DNA of 64,000 bases from Denitrovibrio sp. (GTDB lineage Bacteria; Chrysiogenota; Deferribacteres; Deferribacterales; Geovibrionaceae), in NCBI GenBank assembly GCA_002869185.1, contig PKTN01000013.1, positions 1 through 64,000 of the forward strand. The letters are read 5' to 3'. The notes beneath the pieces were generated by a model. That model ran no database searches. It saw only the letters and a program-made list of their open reading frames with translations, and was not told the DNA's origin. How positions within the stretch are numbered: the stretch's first letter is position 1; each line of letters begins with the position of its first letter. Below are positions 28,111-35,940 of this stretch, one piece after another. The position numbers and the translations under genes were made by a program.

Positions 28111-29400
28111 ATGAAAGTTGTTTTGATAGAAGATGATGCAACGCTGAACAGAGTCTTAAAAAGAGCTATAGAAAAACATTTCTCTATAACCTCTTTCACC
28201 TCTCCCACCTCTGCTATAGATTATCTAGACAATAACTATGTCGACGTTGTGGTGAGTGACATCAGGATGCCAGAGATGACAGGCTTGGAAGTACTTGCAA
28301 AAATCAAAACTTCATCACCAAACACATATGTAATACTGATGACAGGACAGGGTTCTATAGATGAATCTGTTCAATCTATCAAATCAGGTGCATACGATTA
28401 TATCCCAAAACCTGTCGATGCGGAACTTCTTGTTTATAAGCTTCAATTGGTAGAGGAGAATATATCCCTTAAAAATTCCGCAGAGATACACAATAAGACT
28501 GAAAGCTTTGTTATGGAATCTCAATCTATAAAAGATATTGCGGCTCAAGGTGTACGTGTTGCCAAATCAGACACAAACGTCATGATCACAGGGGAAACAG
28601 GGACAGGGAAAGAGGTGATGGCAAGATATATCCACGATAACAGCACTCGAAGCAAAAAGATGTTTGCTGCTATAAACTGCTGTAACCTACAACCCCATCT
28701 TTTCGAAAGAGAGCTTTTCGGACATAAAAAAGGAGCCTTCACAAGTGCAGACAAAGACTCAAAAGGTATAGTCCAGTCTGCGTTCGGGGGGACACTATTT
28801 CTTGATGAGATAGGCGAGATGCCACTCGATCTACAACCTAAGTTCTTACGTTTTCTAGAGACAAAAAGTTTTTACCCTGTGGGCAGCTCTACTCCAGAAG
28901 TCTCTGACATACGAATTATAGCGGCGACAAACAGAAACCCACTTGAGATGGTAGCAAAAGGAACTTTCAGAGAAGATCTATACTACAGACTAAATGTTTT
29001 CAACATAGAGCTTCCACCGCTGCGTGAGCGAAAGGATGATATCATACCACTTGCTGAATATTTTATTAATAAGTTCAAGCATATCAACACAAAAGTACTC
29101 TCTATAGATGAATCTGCAAAATCATGTATGATCCAATATCCCTTCCCAGGAAATATCAGAGAGCTATCAAACATCATCGAAAGAGCTATGATACTCGAAA
29201 GTGGGAATACACTTTCATGCGAATCTCTAAATATAGGGTGCAAACTGCCTTATGAGAATTTAACCTTAGAACATATAACAAAAAGACACATACTTAGCGT
29301 ATTAGACAGTGTCGATGGCAATAAACAACAGGCTGCAGTAATACTCGGAGTGGATTCATCCACAATATACCGCAAACTGAAAGAATACGGCATAGTATAA
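28111..29400 (+). CDS. NtrC-family sigma-54-dependent response regulator
   Basis: Three-domain activator, 429 aa: receiver (~1-120, phospho-acceptor in VVVSDIRMPEMTG), AAA+ domain (~130-365, Walker A GETGTGKE, Walker B LFLDEIGEMP) and Fis-type HTH (VDSSTIYRKLKEYG). The sigma-54 contact loop reads GAFTSA where GAFTGA is the norm, a Gly to Ser change. It probably activates the multihaem cytochrome directly downstream, which has a sigma-54 promoter and a palindromic upstream site starting right at this gene's end. Confidence 0.92.
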   Translation: MKVVLIEDDATLNRVLKRAIEKHFSITSFTSPTSAIDYLDNNYVDVVVSDIRMPEMTGLEVLAKIKTSSPNTYVILMTGQGSIDESVQSIKSGAYDYIPKPVDAELLVYKLQLVEENISLKNSAEIHNKTESFVMESQSIKDIAAQGVRVAKSDTNVMITGETGTGKEVMARYIHDNSTRSKKMFAAINCCNLQPHLFERELFGHKKGAFTSADKDSKGIVQSAFGGTLFLDEIGEMPLDLQPKFLRFLETKSFYPVGSSTPEVSDIRIIAATNRNPLEMVAKGTFREDLYYRLNVFNIELPPLRERKDDIIPLAEYFINKFKHINTKVLSIDESAKSCMIQYPFPGNIRELSNIIERAMILESGNTLSCESLNIGCKLPYENLTLEHITKRHILSVLDSVDGNKQQAAVILGVDSSTIYRKLKEYGIV

Positions 29401-29450
29401 TTTTTGCATAACGCCATAACCTAGATCGTCATTTTTGCATTCTGCAAAAA
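29401..29450 (+). promoter_or_regulatory. Likely upstream activator sites for the NtrC-type regulator
   Basis: A perfect palindrome TTTTTGCA-TTC-TGCAAAAA occupies 29432-29450. An extra half-site TTTTTGCA occurs at 29401-29408, 31 nt upstream (about three helical turns). Both lie 40-90 nt upstream of a sigma-54 promoter, where an enhancer-binding protein would sit. Confidence 0.65.
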
Positions 29451-29485
29451 ACTGAACGTAAATCAAGCCTTTCACGCACTCCAAA

Positions 29486-29502
29486 TAGGCACATCTATTG
29501 CA
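29486..29502 (+). promoter_or_regulatory. Sigma-54 (-24/-12) promoter of the multihaem cytochrome
   Basis: AGGCACATCTATTGCA: GG (29488-29489) and GC (29500-29501) are separated by exactly 10 nt, close to the consensus TGGCAC-N5-TTGCA. Predicted start is near 29513, about 20 nt before the GTG codon. Confidence 0.75.
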
Positions 29503-29533
29503 CTATAAACAGTAACTATACTGGAGGTGTAAA

Positions 29534-31453
29534 GTGCGTAAGGTAATACTATTATTAATGGTGACGATGCTTAGTCTGACAGCATTTGCATATGAAGAAG
29601 ACTCTACATGTGTCCGCTGTCACGGTGACGAAGCCATGGTAACAGAACTAGGATTCCCCCAAATGTTTCTCGACCCAGCAGAGATAGACGAAGAGGTCAA
29701 CATGGGTGGCATATCCTGCGTTAGCTGCCACTTAGGTGATAATACTCAGCTAAATAAAGATGATGCCCATAAAGGTATGCCAAAGCCATTCTATGCAGCA
29801 ATTGGCAAAAATCATAAATATCAAGCCGTTGGTAGAGAGATCACAAACTATGATCCGATACAGCCAAAGGGAAAAAACAGGACTAAAGTCCTATTAAGAA
29901 AACCAGATCCTAAGCTTGCAAAAGAACTAGGTATCAAAAAAATTGCCCAGCTTTATTATCACGACCACGATCCAGAGACTATGGCTTATAGCCCAGAAAT
30001 AGCCATGAAGACCTGCGGGAACTGTCACGAAGATGAAGTAACAAACTATAACAAGTCAGGGATGGGCTTAAACAAATATCAGCGTGGATTTAAAACATGG
30101 ACAGCATCACCACCCGGACCACAAAACTGTGGCTACTGGTTTGGCGATAAAGAAAATTACGAAGCTGTTAAAGATGAATGTACTAAGCCAGAAGAATACA
30201 AAGGCACAATGGCAGAAGCAAGAGGCAGAGGCTGTAATAAATGCCACGCAAGTTGTAACGACTGCCACTACGAAGGTTATAAAAAATCTAAAGCTAGACA
30301 CTCATTCACAAAAACACCTGATAAGCTATCCTGCTACGGAAGTGGTAAAGGTACAATATGTCACGCAGGTCCTATGGACAGAAGACGTGGAGCAGGATTC
30401 CTCCGTGAAGAGTTTGCTTTCCCTGTAAACGAACTTCCGAGAGACGCTCACGACGAGGCTGGTCTTAACTGTAACGACTGCCACACCTTCAAAGATCACT
30501 CATACGGGCATCTCGGCTCAGAAGATACTAGAAAAGCATGTAAATCATGTCACACAGAGATATATGACGCTGTTAAGAGTGGCGACCACGAGAATGTCGA
30601 CTGTACATCATGTCACATCCAAGAGGTTGGAGCTTATCAATTCACCTTCTGGGGTCCTGGTAAATCAGAAGGGATGAACAACATGTATGCCAAGCATAAA
30701 GAGTTTTACGGTAAACGTGATAAACCTATGCTTGTAAAACACACTGAGACAGGACTTTGGATCCCTCTGAAGCCATATCCTATGGGTGCAATGAACGTTA
30801 ATAAAGATGTAAAACCTGAAGGTTTGAAACTTCGCGAAATAAACAAAACGACAGTAAAAGGTAAAACTGAAATTGGTGAACCTGAAAGCTTCGTTGTTGA
30901 AAGGAAAGCTGATCAGGTAAATGATATGTATATCGTCACAGGTACACATGATGGCTTCGGTACAAATGATAAGATGATGGCATGGATTCAGATGGATAAA
31001 ATGTCACACTCTATTGGTAAAGCAAGGGATTGTGATAGCTGTCACTCATCTCATGAGCAAAACTTTACATCATGGTACACATACAACAGCCCTGCGGACG
31101 TAAAAAAACCATTCTTTGGTTCATACACTCTTAAGGCTGATAAAAACGGACTCACTTTTGATAATTTCACAAACTCTGAGGTAGTGCTTGCCAAAGGAAG
31201 AAAGATAGAAGATTTCGCTCCTTTCCTCATAAACTCAGGCGTGTGGAATGTTAAAGGTATAGATTTCGAGCTTAAGTTTGATGATAAGAAATATGCAGAT
31301 GGTAAGAGCGAATACCTGCAATTATCTGCCAAGCTTCATCATATGATAAGTAAAGAGAAGAACCCAGACAAAAAGAAAAAGCTGGAACTTATCAGAACAG
31401 TAATGAATCACAACGTTAAATACGCCAAAAAGATGTTAAAAGAAACAAGATAA
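29534..31453 (+). CDS. Exported multihaem cytochrome c (nine CXXCH plus one CX8CH)
   Basis: Periplasmic electron-transfer or reductase protein of 639 aa. The signal peptide is MRKVILLLMVTMLSLTAFA. Nine classical haem sites are seen: CVRCH, CVSCH, CGNCH, CNKCH, CNDCH (twice), CKSCH, CTSCH and CDSCH. A tenth candidate, CYGSGKGTICH, has eight residues between the cysteines. The C-terminal ~120 residues lack cysteine. Start is GTG 29534 with GGAGG. A sigma-54 promoter and the upstream two-component pair indicate induced expression, perhaps by a terminal electron acceptor. I cannot assign the substrate; an octahaem reductase relative is possible. A terminator follows. Confidence 0.85.
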   Translation: MRKVILLLMVTMLSLTAFAYEEDSTCVRCHGDEAMVTELGFPQMFLDPAEIDEEVNMGGISCVSCHLGDNTQLNKDDAHKGMPKPFYAAIGKNHKYQAVGREITNYDPIQPKGKNRTKVLLRKPDPKLAKELGIKKIAQLYYHDHDPETMAYSPEIAMKTCGNCHEDEVTNYNKSGMGLNKYQRGFKTWTASPPGPQNCGYWFGDKENYEAVKDECTKPEEYKGTMAEARGRGCNKCHASCNDCHYEGYKKSKARHSFTKTPDKLSCYGSGKGTICHAGPMDRRRGAGFLREEFAFPVNELPRDAHDEAGLNCNDCHTFKDHSYGHLGSEDTRKACKSCHTEIYDAVKSGDHENVDCTSCHIQEVGAYQFTFWGPGKSEGMNNMYAKHKEFYGKRDKPMLVKHTETGLWIPLKPYPMGAMNVNKDVKPEGLKLREINKTTVKGKTEIGEPESFVVERKADQVNDMYIVTGTHDGFGTNDKMMAWIQMDKMSHSIGKARDCDSCHSSHEQNFTSWYTYNSPADVKKPFFGSYTLKADKNGLTFDNFTNSEVVLAKGRKIEDFAPFLINSGVWNVKGIDFELKFDDKKYADGKSEYLQLSAKLHHMISKEKNPDKKKKLELIRTVMNHNVKYAKKMLKETR

Positions 31454-31481
31454 TCTTTGCTATACAACCGATGTGATATAA

Positions 31482-31509
31482 AGGGAGCTTGGCGTAGCTC
31501 CCTTTTTTA
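31482..31509. terminator. Bidirectional terminator between the cytochrome and cysK
   Basis: GGGAGCT / AGCTCCC stem followed by TTTTTT on the plus strand and flanked by A residues that become T on the minus strand. It serves the convergent cytochrome and cysK transcripts. Confidence 0.85.
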
Positions 31510-31513
31510 TTGT

Positions 31514-32455
31514 TTAATATAATCCTGACGAAAGATATCGTTCGCCACTATCAGGTAGAATGATCACTATATTCTTATTTTCATATCCAAATTTCTCTAT
31601 AGCCTGAATCGCAGCCGAAACAGCCGCACCAGATGAAATACCAGCAATGATCCCCTCTTCCTTAGCCAGTCTTCTAGCAAATTTAAGAGCTTCAGCGTCT
31701 TCTACCTCTATCACCTGATCAACAAGCGAGAGGTCTAAAATATCAGGTATAAAGCCTGCACCTATCCCTTGTATCCCGTGACCTGCAGGATCAAGCGTCT
31801 TACCCTTTAGATACTGACTAATAACAGGGCTTTTTGCAGGTTCCACAGCAACAGAGATCATATCCAATTTCTTATCCATCTTTAGATATCTACTGACACC
31901 TGTTATGGTTCCGCCAGTGCCAACTCCAGCGATAAATACATCAACATTCCCATCAAGATCATTATATATCTCTGGTCCTGTAGTCTGCTCATGGATAAGT
32001 GGGTTTGCAGGGTTCCTGAACTGATTTGCCAGAAAGTATGAGTCTGGTTTCTCTTCCACCATTTTGTCAGCAAGAGCCACAGCACCAGTCATACCAAGCT
32101 TGCCATCAGTAAGGATAAGCTCAGCCCCAAAAGCCTGCATCATCTGCCGTCTCTCAATGCTCATAGTATCAGGCATTGTTATAATAACTTTAAAACCGAG
32201 TGTCGCGCCAGCATAGGCAAGACCAATCCCAGTGTTTCCACTTGTCGCTTCAACAATACTCATCCCCTCTTTCAGCTCGCCAGTCTCTACTGCTCTACGG
32301 ATGATCCCAGTAGCCACACGACATTTGACTGAATAGGCAGGGTTTTGCCCTTCTATCTTCACATAAATATTATTAGGCAACTTCCCCTTTATCCTGTTCA
32401 AACGAACAAGAGGGGTGTTCCCTATAGTTAAAGAGACGTTATCATATACATTCAT
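31514..32455 (-). CDS. cysK: Cysteine synthase (O-acetylserine sulfhydrylase)
   Basis: PLP enzyme forming cysteine from O-acetylserine and sulfide. The PLP lysine lies in NPAYSVKCR near residue 44, the O-acetylserine loop is EATSGNTGIGLA, and the phosphate-binding glycine loop is GVGTGGTITG. SVKCR and the 313-aa length fit the CysK type. The ATG overlaps the stop of the upstream metal-binding protein as ATGA. Linking a copper/metal chaperone-like protein to cysteine synthesis suggests a thiol or metal stress role, which is inference. Confidence 0.95.
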   Translation of the reverse strand: MNVYDNVSLTIGNTPLVRLNRIKGKLPNNIYVKIEGQNPAYSVKCRVATGIIRRAVETGELKEGMSIVEATSGNTGIGLAYAGATLGFKVIITMPDTMSIERRQMMQAFGAELILTDGKLGMTGAVALADKMVEEKPDSYFLANQFRNPANPLIHEQTTGPEIYNDLDGNVDVFIAGVGTGGTITGVSRYLKMDKKLDMISVAVEPAKSPVISQYLKGKTLDPAGHGIQGIGAGFIPDILDLSLVDQVIEVEDAEALKFARRLAKEEGIIAGISSGAAVSAAIQAIEKFGYENKNIVIILPDSGERYLSSGLY

Positions 32456-32655
32456 ACAACTTTGAATCCCTCTTCTACGATAGCTGCGACTATTGCTGTT
32501 TCTGCTGTATCGTCAGAGAATTTTGCAGTAGCTGTACCCTTCTCAAGGTCAACAACACATTCAGAGACTCCATCAACATCCATAACTGCTTCTTTAACTG
32601 CCATTACACAATGGTTACATGACATTCCGCTTACGTTAAATACTTTCTCTTTCAT
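32452..32655 (-). CDS. Heavy-metal-associated (HMA) domain protein, CopZ-like
   Basis: A 67-aa single HMA domain with the metal-binding motif MSCNHC at residues ~11-16 and the ferredoxin-like pattern VFNVSGMSC, VDVDGVSECVVDLEKG and GFKVV. Such proteins ferry Cu(I) to P-type ATPases. No ATPase is nearby; cysK follows by ATGA overlap. GGAGG precedes the start. CopZ is the likeliest identity, but other soft metals or a MerP-like role are possible. Confidence 0.9.
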   Translation of the reverse strand: MKEKVFNVSGMSCNHCVMAVKEAVMDVDGVSECVVDLEKGTATAKFSDDTAETAIVAAIVEEGFKVV

Positions 32656-32770
32656 AGGTTCCTCCAGCCACTAAAATAAATTGCTTATATTGACAATGTT
32701 CCCCATTTCTTCTATTTTTTCAAGGTAAAAGAGTGTAATAATAACTATATAATTTTATTTGAGGTCGATT

Positions 32771-33700
32771 ATGCATGCTAAGATACAAAGCTTAAATGTA
32801 AGCGAAACTAAAGGAGTTAGAAAAACTCCTGTTGATAAAATAGAGCTAGTCAATGATTTCGGTATTAAAGATGATGCGCACGCAGGAAAATGGCACAGAC
32901 AAGTGAGCCTCCTAGCCGTAGAGAGCATCAAAAAGATGGCGGATCAGGGGCTAGATGTTAAGAGTGGCGATTTCGCTGAAAACATCACAACAGAAGGGAT
33001 CAATCTTGTTGATTGTAACCTAGGCGATATTATCACTGTTAACGGTATAGAGTTGGTTATCAGCCAGCTTGGAAAAACTTGCCACCAAAGGTGCGCGATC
33101 TTTTATCAGGCGGGCGATTGCGTTATGCCTAGAGAGGGTATATTTGCCGTAGTTAGTGGCAATGGCGAAATAAAGACTGGCGACGATGTTAAATACGCAA
33201 AAAAGGACGGTTTCTCGGTTGCTGTTATCACTATGAGCGATAAAGGGAGCAAAGGGGAGCGTGTTGACGAAACAGGACCAGCTGTTATAAAGATGCTAGA
33301 TGAAAACCTCAAAGTAGCATTCACAAGAACAGAAATACTTGCAGACAATCAGGACGAACTTGAAAAATCTCTTAAATACTATGCTGACATCCAGAAAGTA
33401 GACCTAGTTATCACTAACGGTTCTACTGGTGTATCACCTAGAGATATCGCACCTGATGCTACACTTAATGTTATAGATAAGCGCATGCCCGGCTTCGAAG
33501 AGGCTATGCGTGCCGAGAGCCTTAAGATCACCGACAGAGCTATGATAAGCAGAGCTATTGTTGGTGCTAGAGGGAAAACAATGATAGTGAATGTTCCTGG
33601 TAGCCCAAAGGGTGCGACCGAGAACCTAAACGTAATACTAAAAACAATACCTCACTGTATCGAAAAGCTACAGGGGAGTACAGTGGACTGTGCACGTTGA
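32771..33700 (+). CDS. MOSC domain - MoaB/MogA fusion, molybdenum cofactor protein
   Basis: Two cytosolic domains in 309 aa. Residues ~1-145 are a MOSC domain (sulfur-carrier domain of molybdenum-cofactor sulfurases) with the conserved Cys in LGKTCHQRCAIF. Residues ~150-305 are MoaB/MogA-like, which adenylylates molybdopterin: ITMSDKGSKGERVDETG, NGSTGVSPRDIAPDAT and NVPGSPKG. ATG 32771 has GAGG 7 nt upstream; the TTG at 32759 is less likely. Points to molybdo-enzymes in this organism. It overlaps tmk by 4 nt. Confidence 0.9.
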   Translation: MHAKIQSLNVSETKGVRKTPVDKIELVNDFGIKDDAHAGKWHRQVSLLAVESIKKMADQGLDVKSGDFAENITTEGINLVDCNLGDIITVNGIELVISQLGKTCHQRCAIFYQAGDCVMPREGIFAVVSGNGEIKTGDDVKYAKKDGFSVAVITMSDKGSKGERVDETGPAVIKMLDENLKVAFTRTEILADNQDELEKSLKYYADIQKVDLVITNGSTGVSPRDIAPDATLNVIDKRMPGFEEAMRAESLKITDRAMISRAIVGARGKTMIVNVPGSPKGATENLNVILKTIPHCIEKLQGSTVDCAR

Positions 33701-34332
33701 AAGATTATAACCTTTTCATAGCCATCGATGGGATAGACGGTTGCGGAAAATCGACACTATCCAAAGGGATGGAAGCAAAATTCAGAGAGATGGGCAGAGA
33801 GATTGTCCATACTCGTGAACCTGGCGGAACCAAATCAGGCTTAATGTTCAGGCAGATGCTGATATCCATGCAGTACGACCTCGAACCTGAGACTGAAATG
33901 ATGCTTTATTGTGCTGACAGACTAGAGCACCAAACAAAGCTTGTGTTGCCAGAGCTTGCAAAAGGGAAGGACGTTATCACTGATAGGTTCCTCTCCTCCA
34001 CCTATGCATATCAAATATTCGGTCGTGGGCTGGACAAAGAGTTCTTAGATGTCTTAGTTGAACGAAGTATAAAAAGGATGCCTGACATCACATTCATTAT
34101 AGAGATAGACCCAAAGACAGCTTTGGAAAGAGCGATGGGTAGATTAGAACGTGACGGAAAGGTTGACGAAGAGGGTAAATTTGAAGCCCTCGGTCTTGAG
34201 TTTTTTGAAAAAGTAGCGGAGGGATTCGACTGGTATGCTGGCAAGTTCGAAAACGTATGGCGTATAAACGGCATGCAGACACCAGAAAAAGTCCTTGCTG
34301 ACGTTATGCAGATATTGGATAATTTTGTATGA
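33697..34332 (+). CDS. tmk: Thymidylate kinase
   Basis: Phosphorylates dTMP to dTDP. P-loop AIDGIDGCGKSTLS near residue 10, the DRx motif in VITDRFLSSTYAYQ and the LID region around ERAMGRLERDGKVDEEG. TTG start overlaps the preceding TGA. The stop overlaps the holB ATG, so the housekeeping genes from here to tatD form one tightly packed operon. Confidence 0.94.
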   Translation: MKDYNLFIAIDGIDGCGKSTLSKGMEAKFREMGREIVHTREPGGTKSGLMFRQMLISMQYDLEPETEMMLYCADRLEHQTKLVLPELAKGKDVITDRFLSSTYAYQIFGRGLDKEFLDVLVERSIKRMPDITFIIEIDPKTALERAMGRLERDGKVDEEGKFEALGLEFFEKVAEGFDWYAGKFENVWRINGMQTPEKVLADVMQILDNFV

Positions 34333-35204
34333 GCATACTAGGTCACGAAAAAGAGAAAAATATATTTCAAACTATCCTGCGTAGTAACAGACTTCACCAC
34401 GCCTACATCTTTAGTGGACGCACAGGTAGTGGTAAAAAACTCTTTGCCCGTGAGCTAGCGAGATCGATCATTTGTGAAGAGGACAGTTTCCTCGAGACTT
34501 GCATGTGTAAACACTGCATCGTTGCTACTGGTTCACAACATCCAGACATACACCTTGTTGAAGAGACTCCGGTCAAAATAGAAGTGGCTAGGCAGATTTC
34601 GGCAGAGGCTTACTTAAGCCCGCTCTCTGCTAAGCGTAAAGTATATATAATAGACAACGCACATACATTTACCAAAGAGGCAGCAAACGCCATACTCAAA
34701 ACTCTAGAAGAACCGTCGTCAGATACACACTTCTTCCTGATAACAGATAGGTATGAGCAGATACTTCCGACAATCCGCTCCAGATGTATCAATATCCGTT
34801 TCTCATCACTAATTTCTTCTGAGGTTCAGGAGATTCTTACTGGCTTAGGAGTGGAAGATGATCTATTACCAATCATAGCAGATCAGGCATCTGGCTCTGT
34901 CAGCTATGCTCAGTTTCTGCTAGACAATATGGACGAAACGGGTCGTTTTTCCCCTGATAAAAGCAAATTAGAGCTTTATTCAGAGATAAACAACCTTGAC
35001 ACAAAAGAGAAGATTAGAGCATACTGCTCATCCATGTACGCATATATGCTTGAAAAATATAAAAATTCCGGTGACGAGACTCTTCTAGACTTTTCAAACT
35101 ATTTGCTGGAAATTTTAAAACGGCTTGAGTATAATGTCAGTTTAGACATGTTCAGGCTCGACCTTTACATAAAAACAATTGAGGTACTTTGTGAAAAAAG
35201 TTAA
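34329..35204 (+). CDS. holB: DNA polymerase III delta-prime-type clamp-loader subunit
   Basis: AAA+ clamp-loader subunit (291 aa) that helps load the sliding clamp. P-loop GRTGSGKKLFA near residue 31, a cysteine cluster CMCKHC, the box KVYIIDNAHTFTKEAANAIL, the sensor-type EEPSSDTHFFLITD and the arginine motif TIRSRC. tmk next door is the usual location of holB. A full P-loop is retained, so it could also be read as a gamma/tau-like paralogue. Confidence 0.88.
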   Translation: MSILGHEKEKNIFQTILRSNRLHHAYIFSGRTGSGKKLFARELARSIICEEDSFLETCMCKHCIVATGSQHPDIHLVEETPVKIEVARQISAEAYLSPLSAKRKVYIIDNAHTFTKEAANAILKTLEEPSSDTHFFLITDRYEQILPTIRSRCINIRFSSLISSEVQEILTGLGVEDDLLPIIADQASGSVSYAQFLLDNMDETGRFSPDKSKLELYSEINNLDTKEKIRAYCSSMYAYMLEKYKNSGDETLLDFSNYLLEILKRLEYNVSLDMFRLDLYIKTIEVLCEKS

Positions 35205-35940
35205 TGCCACTGGTGTGGCTTTTAAGCCTGCGGGCAAGATATATGACTTCCTATCTAAAGGTGTGGAGTCCAAGTTCAGCAATATGGTTATTGTTGAAAC
35301 AGAAAAAGGTGAAGATATAGCAACAGTGATCTACCCTAACAGAGAGATCGAAGTTGACAAAAAAGCTGAGATGAAATCTCTCATAAGACTAGCGACAGAA
35401 GAAGATATCGCAAATAAAGAAAAAAACTGTTCCGAAGAGCCAGAAGCTTATAATAAATGCAAAGAGTTCGTTGTGGAGCATAAGCTCGACATGAAACTCC
35501 TTAAAGCTGAATACACTTTAGACAGGAGTAAGCTTACTTTCTTCTTCACAGCGGATGGTCGTATAGACTTCCGTGCTCTTGTACGTGATCTTGCTAGAGT
35601 ATTCCGTACTCGTATAGAGATGCGTCAGGTCGGCGTTCGTGACGCTACAAAGATGATCGGTGGATTTGGGCTGTGCGGTAAAGAATTTTGCTGTTCAACA
35701 TTCCTCCGCAAATTCGACAATATCTCTATCAAGATGGCTAAAGATCAAAACCTTATCCTGAACCCTACTAAGATTTCAGGCGTTTGTGGCAGACTTATGT
35801 GTTGCCTCATGTATGAAAAAGACGTTTATGCTGATGGCGAACTCCCTTGTGGTGGTTCATGCCCGAAAGAGCAATATACAGATGACGAAAACATTAAACT
35901 CGAAGACCTTATTGATAATGATTCCGGAGGGCAGATATGA
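35191..35940 (+). CDS. ricT: PSP1-domain protein, RicT/YaaT-like
   Basis: The PSP1 domain (~60-150) is followed by a cysteine-rich segment GLCGKEFCCSTFL and CGRLMCCLMYE, as in RicT/YaaT, part of an Fe-S cluster-bearing complex affecting RNA maturation in Bacillus. Start GTG 35191 is chosen because GAGG lies 7 nt upstream; the TTG at 35179 is upstream of that RBS. Overlaps holB by 14 nt and metG by 4 nt. The tmk-holB-ricT-metG-tatD order is widely conserved. Function in this organism is inferred. Confidence 0.85.
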   Translation: MKKVNATGVAFKPAGKIYDFLSKGVESKFSNMVIVETEKGEDIATVIYPNREIEVDKKAEMKSLIRLATEEDIANKEKNCSEEPEAYNKCKEFVVEHKLDMKLLKAEYTLDRSKLTFFFTADGRIDFRALVRDLARVFRTRIEMRQVGVRDATKMIGGFGLCGKEFCCSTFLRKFDNISIKMAKDQNLILNPTKISGVCGRLMCCLMYEKDVYADGELPCGGSCPKEQYTDDENIKLEDLIDNDSGGQI

